Of a stretch of 64,000 nt of DNA, positions 9,272 through 18,903 are shown piece by piece. Position 1 is the stretch's first letter, and each line of letters begins with the position of its first letter. The DNA is taken from contig CP154956.1 of the NCBI GenBank assembly GCA_039621445.1, positions 29,394,667 through 29,458,666 of the forward strand, read 5' to 3'. Both the position numbers and the translations under genes were made by a program. The notes under the pieces are model-generated. The model did not search any database, was not told the DNA's origin, and saw nothing but the letters and a program-made list of their open reading frames with translations. The stretch comes from Euglena gracilis (taxonomy: Eukaryota > Euglenida > Euglenophyceae > Euglenales).

Positions 9272-9580
9272 TTCCATGTTGATAAACATGAGCATGGCAC
9301 AGCTGCACAGAGAATATTTCGGAACTCTCCTGTTGAACTTTCTCCTCCCGTCCAAGATGAAGCTGAATTCCTTAAATTATCAAAGAGGAGATGGGAGCAA
9401 CTACCTGATTGGAAGAAAGTGGCTTATTACCAATTATGTGATCCACACAGAGAAGATGACGGCTTCCTTCCACAATCCTTCGTTCATTCATTGGTGATGA
9501 AGAACAGCATGCTAATGGAGGAGGTTGAGCTGAACAAGCCGATTGAAACAGACTGCAAGACTACTTATACCTTTGACAAG
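9272..9580 (+). CDS. Exon of about 103 codons, unknown protein
   Basis: Open frame from an acceptor after TTTCTCTTTTGAAAG (an alternative phase-1 acceptor lies at about 9302) to a good donor GACAAG/GTCCTTA. It reads ...SPPVQDEAEFLKLSKRRWEQ, then LPDWKKVAYYQLCDPHRED, and ends ELNKPIETDCKTTYTFDK. Mixed charged and aromatic composition differs from the repeats, and R2 begins directly after the donor. Two other frames contain ORFs but read less like protein. Family not recognised. Confidence 0.6.
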
Positions 9581-9597
9581 GTCCTTAAGCTAAATGG

Positions 9598-10160
9598 GTT
9601 TTTTTTGGTCACATCCCTGTCTTTTTTTGTCATGACATCCTAAATTTTTTCTCACCTCTCCAAGTCCCATGTCCCATGTTTTTAACCCAATCCCAAGTGA
9701 ATGATGTTCTATTTTGTTGTTTTTTTCGTCACATCCCCAAATGTTTTTGTCGCATCTCCAATTTTTTGTTACGTCCCCCAATGTCCCATCTTCCCATGTT
9801 ATATCAGCGTCTCTCCTCCATTTTTTTGTCATATGCTCATGTTTTTTCCCTCGAGTTTTATTTCCATATCCACAAGTTTCATTACCCCAAGTTGTTTGTT
9901 TGTCACTATCCCAGGTTCTTTCCAACACGTTTTTTTTGTCACGTCCCTGTATTCGTCACATTCCCATCTTTTTTCACGTCCACATCTTTTTCTTTGTCAC
10001 GTCCCCGAGTTGTTTTGTCACATCCCCATATTTTTTTGTCACATCCCCAATGTTTTTTGTTACGTCCCCAAGGTTTTTTGTCACAGCCACAAGGTTTCTT
10101 GTCACATCCCCAAGCTTTTTTGTCACATGCCCATATTTTTTTGCCCTATCCTCCAGGTAT
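9598..10160. repeat. Degenerate and then regular R2 array
   Basis: R2-like units (poly-T plus GTCACATCCC or GTCACGTCCC) are degenerate from 9598 to about 9990 and regular from about 10000. Three overlapping 160-codon Phe/Ser/His-rich ORFs here are repeat translations. Confidence 0.9.
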
Positions 10161-10207
10161 TGTTTATGTGTAGGACGCGCTTATAATTCCAAGATTTTTT
10201 GCCGTTA

Positions 10208-10276
10208 AAGAAATACCGATTTTGCCCTTGAGGACCTTGAACTGCCAAGAGTGCGTCGAATGCTGTCACCACGACC
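10208..10276 (+). CDS. Possible small exon, frame unresolved
   Basis: Non-repetitive segment between two R2 arrays. One frame reads EIPILPLRTLNCQECVECCH before a GT at 10277; another reads TDFALEDLELPRVRRMLSP. The first would end in phase 1 and could join the terminal exon at 10583. The frame cannot be decided from sequence alone. Confidence 0.25.
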
Positions 10277-10324
10277 GTGACGAAGGACTGCTCTCATGCA
10301 CTGGTTTTTTAATGACTCTTAATG

Positions 10325-10545
10325 AAAACATTGTCACATCCCCAAGGTTTTTTGTCATATCCCCAAGGTTTCTTGTCACATCCCCAAGGTTTTTTGTCCC
10401 ATCCCCAAAGTTTTTTGTCATATCCCCAAGGTTTTTTTTGTCACATCTCCAACCTTTTTTGTCACATCCCTAAGGTTCTTTGTCACATCCCCAAGGTTTT
10501 TTGTCCCATCCCCAAGGTTTTTTGTCACATCTCCAAGGTTGATCT
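10325..10545. repeat. R2 minisatellite array
   Basis: About eleven regular R2 units, nearly all CACATCCCCAAGG or ATATCCCCAAGG spaced by poly-T GTC. Confidence 0.95.
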
Positions 10546-10582
10546 TTTCATCAAGGTTTCATCTCCAAGACTTTTCCAGCAG

Positions 10583-10656
10583 AGGAACCAATGCATGAGC
10601 CCATCCATCTCATCAGCTTCCTGAAAAGGCCCAACAAAAGCCTTGTGCTTTCTTGA
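10583..10656 (+). CDS. Candidate terminal exon
   Basis: After the acceptor TTTTCCAGCAG (phase 1) the frame reads EPMHEPIHLISFLKRPNKS, then LVLS and TGA. Short, but non-repetitive and amphipathic. It could be the 3' end of the gene containing the 9272 exon. Confidence 0.4.
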
Positions 10657-10744
10657 CATACCTAAGTTTTCTCCGCAAGTCATGTTGCGATGTTTGTTTC
10701 TGAGTTTTTCCCCTCCCTCTCTCCCTCCCTCCAGCCGGATTCAC

Positions 10745-11205
10745 ATTGGAAACATGTTTTTTTGGGGGGGTGGGCAGTAAAACTTGTGGGCCCAGGTTGA
10801 CTTTTTTTTGGGGGGGGGGGGGGGGCAAAACGTGTGGGCCCACATTGACTTTTTTTTCGGGGGGTGGGTGGCCAGCAAAACGTGTGGGCCCACATTGACT
10901 TTTTTTTCGGGGGGCGGTGGCCAGCAAAACGTGTTGGCCCAGATTGACTTTTTTCTGGGGGGGGGTGGCCGTCAAAACTTGTGGGCCCAGACTGATGTTT
11001 TTTTCGGGGGGGTGAGGGGGCGGCCGGCAAAACTTCTGGGCCCAGATTGACTTTTTTTCGGGGGGGGGTGGGCGGTAAAACGTGTGGGCCCAGATTGACA
11101 TTTTTTTCGGGGGGCTGGGGGGGGTGGCCGGCAAAACGTGTGGGCCCAGATTGACTTTTTTTTCGGGGGGGGGGGTGGCCGGCAAAACGTGTCGGCCCAG
11201 ATTTT
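10745..11205. repeat. R1 minisatellite array, nine copies
   Basis: Nine R1 units of about 50 bp with variable poly-G length. The 202-codon minus-strand ORF (PPPEKKVNLGP periodicity) is simply the repeat. Confidence 0.95.
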
Positions 11206-11420
11206 TCATGTTTTTTGCCACATCCCCAAGTTAGTTCTCACCATCCCGAGGTTCCTCTTTTTCCTCGCCTCGCGCCTCCCTCTTTGGGTGATAGATGTGT
11301 AGAGATCCGAAGGTGTTGCACAGCTTTTCCACTGACATGTATCCTCCTTGGCGGTGAGGTGCTTTCCCGCTGAGTGTGAAGCACCGGAGGAAACGTTGAG
11401 GCATTTTCCGATGGGTGCCA

Positions 11421-11475
11421 AGTCGCCAGGTCGGTGACTCAATGGTAAAGCACTGGCTAAAAATGGTCAAAGCTG
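11421..11475 (+). other. tRNA-like A-box sequence, possible SINE remnant
   Basis: GGTGACTCAATGGTAAAGCA resembles the 5' half of a tRNA (D arm / A box). No matching anticodon arm or clear B box follows, so it is not an intact tRNA. Weakly similar A-box-like text occurs near 18825. Confidence 0.25.
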
Positions 11476-12162
11476 GAAACCCCCCAGTGCAAAAAGCGCC
11501 GGAAGAAATTTTTTGAATTCCTAAAAACGGTCAAGAATGTGTTTTGGAGCACTTCTGTGGCTCTATGGGGGGGGGGGCAAAAAATTCGGGAAAAATACCC
11601 CCCAAAAAGCATTTGGTGCATAACACCAGAAAATCAATTTTTTTTTACTTTTTGGTAAATCTTTTGGGAGGGGGTCGCAAAATTTGCCCAGGGGTCCCTG
11701 CCCTCACATAAAATCCTGCCCTCAACCCATTGCAAAGACTCTGGTTGCACCCAATGCACCCAATTCATCGAACATCGTATCCAAAATGCATTACGTGTTA
11801 GGACCCTCCGTGTGTGTTACACTTTCATTTAATTGTCCATTCCCTTTCAAAAAAGTGACGCAACCACACTGTGATCTCACAAAATAGCCTGAAATCGAAA
11901 TCATGGGATGAATCTGAGCTTTCACGCATCGAGGAAATGGAACCGCAAGCATCGTCTCTCCAAGTCCAACTTCTTTGTTTTCCAAAAGATCACTTATTGA
12001 AGGACTAAAGCTGAGTTGTATGGGGGATCAAGTGCAACAGATGCAGACCCCAGAGTCCGTCCATATGCTTTGGTCCCCAAAGGGGGCAAGGCTCCCCCCA
12101 TTTCCAGCCTACAAAACTTGAGCCCATGCCGAAGGGGCTTTCCGCACATATAATGGAGCACA
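11476..12162. other. No gene seen
   Basis: Low-complexity poly-T, poly-G and unremarkable sequence; small ORFs only, none with splice-site or composition support. Confidence 0.5.
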
Positions 12163-12298
12163 ATGGACCTTAAAAGCTGCAGGAACAATTTTGAGGGGGC
12201 AGTGAAAGGCATAAAGATTCTGCGACACGTGTCACGAAAGACAATGAAGCGTAAAAAGCAGCTGGAAAGGCAAGCCAAAGATGAGAACTTTGGTCCTG
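12163..12298 (+). CDS. Candidate first exon, basic peptide
   Basis: Starts with ATG and runs to a consensus donor CCTG/GTAAGAG, phase 1. It reads MDLKSCRNNFEGAVKG, then IKILRHVSRKTMKRKKQLER. Strongly basic. The next candidate exon at 12500 begins in phase 1, which fits. It may be the 5' end of the element whose hAT-like part starts at 13991, but that link is inference. Confidence 0.45.
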
Positions 12299-12499
12299 GT
12301 AAGAGCCCTCCTCATGGAGGCACAATCTCCAATTCGGAAAACCATAGCCCCCTTTTTACATTCTCAGAGCTCTTGTAAATCACAATTGGCCCTTGGCTGG
12401 TGCATCGACTTCCTCTTCCTTTTTTGGGAGCCTCCTGGCGTTGCACTCGCCAGTCAACTATCATCGGCAAGCCCAATTATTTCCCCTTTCTCAATTTAG

Positions 12500-12656
12500 G
12501 ATCAACAAACATTTCTGAAAGTGCCATTGAAAATATGACGTTGGTTTTGCGGGGAAAGATGCCAGTGAATGGTTACCCTACATCACTTTCTACCATCCCC
12601 AGACAGCTTTTTTCTATTGATGCCCAAAATGGCATAGTCATTTCACTTTCACGTTG
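12500..12656 (+). CDS. Candidate second exon
   Basis: Acceptor TTTCTCAATTTAG (phase 1), open frame STNISESAIENMTLVLRG, then KMPVNGYPTSLSTIPRQLF and SIDAQNGIVISLSR, ending at the donor GTTG/GTAAGG. The phase agrees with the 12298 donor. Protein family not recognised. Confidence 0.4.
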
Positions 12657-13193
12657 GTAAGGAGATTGGGTCAATGACACCCCTGGGTGGGATTATGACA
12701 AAAGAGGGGGAGGTGGAAATGGAAGAAGATGAATTGCAAAGAGACTTCATGGGGGAAGGCCGAAAATTTGCGCGCATTCTTTGCAATAAGAGAGTCAAGA
12801 CTGTTTTGAACGTGCCCAATGGGACTCGCTGTGTGGCTGATGATTGGTGTTGAGTTTGCAGTGAAGAACGACAAACCAATCACATATGAGCAGTTCATCA
12901 GTGTGCCCCTGTTTTTACGTTTCTCTCCCTCTGAATGATTCTCACATTGCTTCAAGCCAACTCTCATTTGGCAAGAGGAACGCCAAGGTGCAAAGGGAGT
13001 TGGAGAAAGAAATGCTGAATTGTTTTACACAGCTCAACCCAGTGCAAAGGTGGATGGACAAGTGATGGAGGCACTTTTCAAGCAAACCCTCCCTGGACAT
13101 ATGACCGTAGGGGAGACACAAGTTCTTGCTCACGGTGGACGGGGTTGGACAGCATACAAATCCAGGGGCGATATGTTTTGTGAATACGTTTAA
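12657..13193 (+). pseudogene. Frameshifted coding tract
   Basis: Three reading frames take over from one another without visible introns: EIGSMTPLGGIMTKEGEVEM and KFARILCNKRVKTVLNV; then VEFAVKNDKPITYEQFI; then DSHIASSQLSFGKRNAKVQR; then GQVMEALFKQTLPGHMTVGE to TAA. Each piece looks like protein, so this is a decayed or mis-assembled gene. It lies just upstream of the hAT-like exons and could be the N-terminal part of that transposase. Confidence 0.4.
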
Positions 13194-13990
13194 ACCTCCC
13201 CAAATAATACACCCTCCCCCTGAAGGTCCAACTTCAACCAAAGAGTTAACCCCGCCAAGGACTTCAAGCGTGTTGCCACCAAATGTCGCAACAGTCCATA
13301 CAGATCTTCCCCTCCCTTACGCTCCCCTTCCCAAAGACGAAATTGGATATCTGTCCATATCGGGTTTATCGAAAATTTTGAATTTATCGGGTCCCAAAAA
13401 ATATCGTAAAATATGAGCTTTAAAGGGGGACATAAAACACCTTGTTATTTGGCCGTGGATGTTTTTGCCCCTGAATCTTTGTGGCAGGGCCATTTTTTTA
13501 ATGGGTGCTTTCAACAAGGACTCTCATGACCTGGGAAAAAATGCCCATTGAAACCTGGCGGAATATTATCCCCAAGATGCGTGTCTGAAAGCCTTGTCAT
13601 CCAGGACCTGAGAATGAGGATTGTTTTTTTGAAAAAAGGTGTCGCATGGCACCTGGTGTGCCAAGGCATTCTCAGCGAATGCCAAAGCGATGTTCTCTCG
13701 CCTAACAGCGCTTTGCGTCCCAGGAAAAAACTGTTGGATTTCCCCAGCACTTTGCATTGTCTCACGGTATTCATTGGAATGGTGGTCTCGGATATGTTTT
13801 TTTCACCCCAAGAAGTATTTGAGTGCTTTGCCGGAACCTTCACACCATACTCTTCGAGGATTGCTTTTCCTGTTTTTTTAATTAATCGCCACCACAAAAA
13901 GCCTGCACCTGGTTTCAGCACTGCAACCTTGCATTGATACACAGTCCCTGGCTTGGTTGAGGGATGTTCGTAGAGTGATTTTACACACAG
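13194..13990. other. No confident exon; long antisense ORF only
   Basis: The 201-codon minus-strand ORF over 13511-14116 is the longest here, but it runs through the antisense of the hAT-like exon at 13991 and has no family signal, so I do not call it. No other convincing coding segment was found. Confidence 0.4.
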
Positions 13991-14141
13991 CAAGAAAGAC
14001 ATCGTTGAATCAAAACTCTTTGCGATGTTAAAAAGGAGAGATGTGTTTCTGTTGGTGGACGGGGGTACTCTGAACCATAAAAGGTTGTTGAACATATGCA
14101 TTGGGTTCCAAAGCACATTATATTTCTATCGGTCCATCTGA
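13991..14141 (+). pseudogene. hAT-like transposase fragment, N-terminal catalytic part
   Basis: After the acceptor TTTTACACACAG the frame reads KKDIVESKLFAMLKRRDVF, then LLVDGGTLNHKRLLNICIGF and soon TGA. The D-G-x-T-(x3-4)-R-L-L-N-I pattern resembles the DUF659/hAT segment with the first catalytic Asp. Downstream fragments on the same strand carry the next hAT landmarks in the right order, which is the main support. The stop at 14139 suggests decay or an undetected intron. Confidence 0.55.
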
Positions 14142-14171
14142 GTTCCGAATCTCACTGAACAGGTTTCCGGA

Positions 14172-14340
14172 ATGCACCGCACTTTTGCCATCAACATTTA
14201 TTTTCGGGTGGCTGACAGTTTGCGGGAATTATTTCTGCATTGTCCAAGGCGGAGGTGTTTTTTTTGTGTTGTGGCTGACAATGCATCTGCATTTCAAAAG
14301 GCAGGCTCCTTGTTTGAAGTCACACAGAGAATGATGAGGA
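14172..14340 (+). pseudogene. hAT-like transposase fragment with VVADNAS motif
   Basis: Reads INIYFRVADSLRELFLHCP, then CFFCVVADNASAFQKAGSLF. VVADNASxxxxA matches the conserved hAT/DUF659 VVTDNAxNxxxA block (second acidic catalytic region). The frame stays open to 14486 but loses resemblance after about 14340. Confidence 0.65.
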
Positions 14341-14486
14341 TGCTGATGGGGAAGTTGTGGATGTTGATGATATTACTTGCCTGGCGGATGCGTCACACCC
14401 CCTTTCAATGGAGGGGATATTTTGCATTCTCTGCAACTGGTTTGGAAATTTCTCCATTGCATTGTTTGTTGTCAGATGTGTTATAG

Positions 14487-14636
14487 ATGTTGAAGGATTT
14501 TAAGAAGCTCATTCCTGTGGTGTCAAATGCCGTTGAGTTGATGAAAGGATACTTGGAAAAACATGCCTCCAACCCCGAGAGAGTGGCAAAGTCTCTGAAT
14601 GCCCAGGATGCTTTGGGGAAAGAGCCCAAGCAATTG
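14487..14636 (+). CDS. hAT-like transposase exon, helical region
   Basis: 150 nt, phase 0 at both ends, acceptor GTGTTATAG, donor CAATTG/GTGTGT. It reads MLKDFKKLIPVVSNAVELMK, then GYLEKHASNPERVAKSLNAQ. Helical, as in the insertion region of hAT transposases, but without a diagnostic motif of its own. The call rests on its position between the VVADNAS and LQSDAST segments. Confidence 0.5.
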
Positions 14637-14699
14637 GTGTGTGTCGGCAGCACTAGGTGATGAAAGTTACTGTTTTGTTTTCCCTGCTCCTTCTGACAG

Positions 14700-14883
14700 G
14701 TGGAATTCCACAGGGAACGCTTGGAATCGTTGCCTTAAACTTGGGGACGTTTTAAGCACCATGGGCACCATGGTGGGCAGACAAAGAGATTCCATTGAGA
14801 AAGCATTGTTGCTGTGTGAATCTGTTGTGATTGCCACAGACCGCCTGCAGTCTGATGCAAGCACGACCGTCGCATTAGTGCAG
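14700..14883 (+). pseudogene. hAT-like transposase exon with LQSDAST motif, one frameshift
   Basis: The acceptor CTTCTGACAG continues phase 0 from 14636: VEFHRERLESLP, then an extra base in CCTTAAACTT shifts the frame to KLGDVLSTMGTMVGRQRDS and CESVVIATDRLQSDASTT, ending CAG/GTGGAT. ATDRLQSDASTTVALV resembles the hAT block ATxxLQxDxxTxxxV. Length 184 nt is a multiple of three plus one, consistent with a single-base insertion. Confidence 0.6.
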
Positions 14884-14926
14884 GTGGATTTTTTTGAAAC
14901 CAATGGATGGTAATGCTTTTGCGTAG

Positions 14927-15115
14927 GAGCTCCACGAGGCCGAAAATAGCTTCCAGGCCCTATCTACCTTGAAAGACATGAAAAACAATGCGGAACAAAC
15001 ACTCACAATTTTTGGCAATTGTGTCAAATTGTGTCGCAATCAAAAAGGCCAATGGTTTTTGCAGTCGCAGAGGGGGAACAGGATTTCGCAAATTTTTTGG
15101 ACAATTGGATTCTGA
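14927..15115 (+). CDS. hAT-like transposase exon, continuation
   Basis: Acceptor TTGCGTAG, phase 0: ELHEAENSFQALSTLKDMKN, then NAEQTLTIFGNCVKLC; the frame continues to TGA at 15113. The true donor is unclear. It follows the LQSDAST exon in phase. Confidence 0.45.
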   Translation, partial: ELHEAENSFQALSTLKDMKNNAEQTLTIFGNCVKLCRNQKGQWFLQSQRGNRISQIFWTIGF

Positions 15116-15324
15116 AACTTCAAGTTTGTTGATATATTTTGATATATTTTGAGTATTTGGAGGTTTTTGGAGGTTTTTGGATTTTGGGTTGTGGTCAGTT
15201 TCGCTTCACGAATTGGCTCAGTCTCCATTTTCCATTTTGTGAAAATTGTGCACTTTCACTGGCCTTCATATCACTAACTTCTGCTGCAAAATGCTGAATT
15301 GTGTTCGTTTCTTGGACCCCACAG

Positions 15325-15462
15325 TCAATCAAAAGGCGGCCAACACACAACTGGAATGCGAGGCCCTGGTACAGAAAGTGCTGCTTTATGCCATGGCAAT
15401 GAGTCGACGGCGTTCCATCACGGTCGATGACATGGACATTGCACCGATTGCACAGGATTTGG
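15325..15462 (+). CDS. Phase-1 exon inside the hAT-like region
   Basis: 138 nt, acceptor GACCCCACAG, strong donor TTGG/GTGAGG. It reads NQKAANTQLECEALVQKVLL, then YAMAMSRRRSITVDDMDIAP. The second half has a superficial histone-fold look (SITVDDMDIA), but position favours the C-terminal half of the transposase. Undecided. Confidence 0.4.
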
Positions 15463-15570
15463 GTGAGGTCATTGGGCGTGGAGGAATAATTGTTCTCTAA
15501 CGGTGGTGATGTTCATTCACACACAGGAACTGCAAATAGAGCTCCAAGGGCCTTCGTGCAGTTCTAGACC

Positions 15571-15669
15571 ATGAAGTCTGCAGCAGAATCCCCTTTGGGC
15601 CAGTTTCCTGTGGCATTGGGCCTGGTGTCTGTTACAGAGGCAGCAGTTGAAAGAAGCTTCTCTGCACAG
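15571..15669 (+). CDS. hAT-like C-terminal dimerisation domain, first exon
   Basis: Reads SPLGQFPVALGLVSVTEAA, then VERSFSAQ at the donor CACAG/GTGCTT (phase 0). VERSFS is the hallmark of the hAT C-terminal dimerisation domain (ERxFS). The in-frame ATG at 15571 is probably not a true start; the upstream boundary is unresolved. Confidence 0.7.
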
Positions 15670-15778
15670 GTGCTTTCCTTGCCCCCTGCTGTTTGCAGTG
15701 GGTGAAGGGATGCTTTTGTGCAAAACCGGTGGTGGTGCTGGATATATTTTCGACTTTTTCCTTCAAACCTTCACCTAG

Positions 15779-15982
15779 GGTCGCGTGTACCGGAAGCTGC
15801 GGGAGAGGTTGCGGAAGGATTTGTGCAAGGCCCAGACCTGGCTTTTGAACAACGAAGGGCACCATGTGGACACATGCACTGTTTTTGCTGCGGTTTATTC
15901 CTTCTATCTTATGAAAACAGCAGACAACCCCATCTGTGATCTACCCTCACCCCCCTATTTGGCTAATGGCCGGGAGAACTAA
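15779..15982 (+). CDS. hAT-like C-terminal dimerisation domain, terminal exon
   Basis: Acceptor CCTTCACCTAG, phase 0, continuing directly from the VERSFSAQ exon: GRVYRKLRERLRKDLCKAQ, then TWLLNNEGHHVDTCTVFAAV and to TAA. KLRERL matches the K-x-R-x-R-L that follows ERSFS in hAT proteins. With the preceding exon this is the strongest family call in the window. The whole element is fragmented, so activity is unlikely. Confidence 0.7.
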   Translation, partial: GRVYRKLRERLRKDLCKAQTWLLNNEGHHVDTCTVFAAVYSFYLMKTADNPICDLPSPPYLANGREN

Positions 15983-15989
15983 CAATTTT

Positions 15990-17140
15990 CAACCCTGAAA
16001 TTTTGGAGATTTTTTTGGGAAGAATGTGGTTTTCGATCAAAAAATCATGTATTTTGGGTTCATTTTTCAAAAAAATTTCAAAAAAATTTTTTCCCCGGCC
16101 AAAATCCCCATTTTCCCAAAAATTGTGTGTTGGGACAGGATTTTTTTTTGTTACTCCGAAATTGGCTGGTCTTGTCCCGGAGGCCAATTAACCAATTGGG
16201 GGGGGGGGTGCTGAGCTCTCTTCCCCTTATGGGTTAGAGCGAAGCTTACCACCAAGGAAAAGGGGGGTAGAACAGCCCCCCCCCCCTGGGTAGACCGAGA
16301 AAACCGCGGATTATCACCATGACCGCGGCCCGGTTCCCGGAATTGGTTATCCAGTTGCGAGCGACTAGATTTCAAGTTTCCAAATCACCTCCGTTTGACC
16401 CCCAACTCCCCGCCAGGCCCAAGTTATTTACCCGTGAAGGGGTACAAACTGGGTAGGATTAGCCAGTACCCCCCCTTCCGGCTCTGCCATTTTGCCGGGG
16501 TCAAAAAATCGGTCAAAAATCAATTTTTAGAAAATATCTCGAAAAAAACATGCATATCTCCGGAAGTGTCCCACTGACCAAATGTTCCCCTGGAGGCCCT
16601 CTATCGCCCCCTGTTCGCCGTTTTGGCCGCCGACACGCCTGGCCCGTGATCCGGTGAGCTTTTGGGGCCCAAAACGACCATTTTGGGGTGTTTTTCGGGC
16701 CACTTTGGGGTCAAAAATCAGTTTTCCCGAAATGTCTCGGCAATGAAGCAAAATCAAAAAAAAATGTACAGAGAGTAAAAATAGTTACCATTTTTCGGCC
16801 AAATTTGGCCATTTTGCACAGTTTGGCCTGATTTGACTTGGCCAGTCGGAAAAAAATGAAAAAGATTTTTTTGAACCGAAAATGAGCATTTTTCGACCCC
16901 CCCCCTGGCCCCCCGTTTTTGGCCCGAAACCCATGGACTTTGGGTCAAAAAAGTCGAAAAAAATCAAAAAAAAATCAAAAAAATTGCTCGAAATGATGTT
17001 CTTTGGCCTCCCTGACTCGGAAAACCTGTTTTTGAGCCGAAAATGAGCACCAAAACGTACCAAAAACTGCTTCCCATAACTCCGCCTCTGCCCAGCGTCG
17101 GAGCCACGTTTTCGGTTGCACATTCAAAAATTGCGAAAGG
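15990..17140. repeat. Mosaic interspersed repeat, copy 1
   Basis: 16190-16545 matches 31105-31460 directly (GTTGCGAGCGACT, ACCTCCGTTTGACCCCCAAC, CTGCCATTTTGCCGGGGTC). 16010-16110 and 16790-16850 match 32500-32600 and 33130-33190 in reverse complement. Rich in TTTTTT, CCCCCC and GGCC. All ORFs are repeat translations. Confidence 0.75.
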
Positions 17141-17285
17141 TAAAGAGCTCGGCACTATTCAAAACCTGGTCAAATAGGGGGGAAGGTGAGGGTAACATTG
17201 TGTTTGCCAGTGCACCGCAATAATGGGAAAGTTGTAGTACACCCTTTTTTGAACAAAAATTATTTGATCTTCCTTGCTTCTGACG

Positions 17286-17570
17286 AACCACGAGAAAATC
17301 ATGCATCCAGAACGCGCCGCTGTGCGACAGAAGGAGGTACGGCGGAAACGCCGTCAGAGGCCGAGATGCCATGGAAAAAGAATGGGGGGGCGACGGAAAC
17401 GCTGTGGATGAACGAACCCCCCCTGAACTTTGTGGCCTGGTGTAGTCGAAAAGTTGCAATCTTCCAACTCTCGGCGATTTGCATTTGCCCTGACTGGGAT
17501 AGGAGGTGGGTGAAAAATCTGGAGGATATATCCTTCAATGTGCTTATGCAGAAGCGCATGCGTGTTTGAC
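17286..17570 (+). other. Possible coding remnant
   Basis: One frame reads ASRTRRCATEGGTAETPSEA and continues to a stop at 17568; another gives a basic peptide (RQKEVRRKRRQRPRCHGKR). No clear splice boundaries and no family. Listed for completeness. Confidence 0.15.
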
Positions 17571-17852
17571 CCGTTGCCTGTGTAACTGTCTCTTCTGACG
17601 ACGTGGTTTGGGACAGACTGCGCCGAGCTGTGTGCTTGGCAAACCACACGGCCTCGATGGTAAAGCCATCAGAATAAGATTTGTTTATCTGGTGTTGTGA
17701 TGTCCGAGCTCAGCTGACGTGGCGTGCAATTCACTTTCTGGGATCTGCACCTAATGTTGGGTAGAGGTCCCGAGGGGAGGCACAGTATGTGCACTTGGGC
17801 ATTTTTTTCATCTCTATATCGAATTTATCAGATGTATTGAGGATATCGAGGG

Positions 17853-17900
17853 GGGGGGGTCCCAATAAAAACCACATATTGGGTTTTATTGGGACCCCCC
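17853..17900. repeat. Inverted repeat, 20 bp arms
   Basis: GGGGGTCCCAATAAAAACC and GGGTTTTATTGGGACCCCC form near-perfect arms around an 8-base loop. Probably the centre of a small palindromic element. Confidence 0.75.
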
Positions 17901-18373
17901 AAACCCAATGTACATCCTTGACCTTCCATTTTTTTTGAGAGACAGCTCCTGTTGGGCAAATGCACAAGAGGTTGTCAACATTCTTCCTCAGCTCAAGTCT
18001 GTTGCATGGCTTTATTTTTTGGCCCTTTTCCCACCTTGATTTTTCTGGAATCAAAAAAAATATCAGGAGTCAATCCCCCCAAACAATCCCCTCTTGGGCC
18101 GGGACTTCGTGCAAAAAATACCCAGAAATAAAAACAAGCAATGCCAGCAACATGGTTTATTTCTTTGGGAGATGCTCACAAAAACCAAATTAAACAATGC
18201 CTATAGGAGGAGGAGGAGATAAATACCTCCCCACCCCAAGCACAACCGACGAAAAAAACACAGAACCCTCCATAAGGCTCAGCCAACGATTCAAAAATGA
18301 GTTAATATAAAGATTCGCAGTTTTCCAACCATTTTTTTATTTGCATTGAAAAACAAATTTTGGTAATCGTGCT

Positions 18374-18903
18374 TCAGGAGATTGTTTCGGTCCAGCTAAG
18401 CTCCATTGAACATGAGTGAGAAAACATGGACGGCCGGGTAGTCTCCTTCGGAAGACTTCGAAGAAACTCACATGCAGAACTGGAATTCACTGTTTGGTTT
18501 GTATACTGAAAAAATCCAGTAACTGGGCAACCCAAAGGTCCGATAATGATTGAAATGATCAACCAAATGCCTCAAAACGCACAGCGCTTTGACGTCGTTC
18601 CAAATCCAGTTTCGCGATTTGAATGTTGCATGTGTCCTCTGTCTCCTCTGGCTCCACGGCGATTTTCTGGGGGAGGGATGCATGGATGAAGAGACATTCA
18701 CCTCCGAGGGCTATCACGGAGGCAACACATCCTATTCGATTGCGAGGGACCGAGGAAAAGCCAATTCTTTCACCAGCTAACTGCTTTCGGCCTTCAGCCC
18801 CGTACGGCCTGAAAGCAGAGTGCCTTGGCCGAGTGGCTTTTGAGCATGTGCCCCCCGTGGGAGGTTCCTGGAGTGGCCCCCCACAGACAACCTCTCCCCC
18901 CAT
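18374..18903 (-). pseudogene. Frameshifted minus-strand coding tract
   Basis: Reading from 18903 downwards: GERIGFSSVPRNRIGCVAS, VIALGGECLFIHASLPQKI and AKLDLERRQSAVRFEAF; then in a second frame LVDHFNHYRTFGLPSYWIFS; then in a third CEFLRSLPKETTRPSMFSHS to a stop. Each piece looks like real protein. Family not recognised. Probably a decayed intron-poor gene or transposon ORF. Confidence 0.4.

Noticed and set aside
9676-10208. Three overlapping ORFs of 161-165 codons rich in Phe, Ser, His, Pro
   Set aside because: R2 minisatellite read in three frames.
435-10545. R2 and R1 arrays as CRISPR arrays
   Set aside because: No unique spacers between repeats, units are tandem minisatellites, and the genome is eukaryotic.
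10613-11221. 202-codon Pro/Lys-rich minus-strand ORF
   Set aside because: Periodic translation of the R1 minisatellite.
13511-14116. 201-codon minus-strand ORF
   Set aside because: Overlaps the antisense of a hAT-like exon; no motif of its own.
15325-15462. Histone-fold protein (SITVDDMDIA)
   Set aside because: Similarity is short and superficial, and the exon lies between hAT transposase segments.
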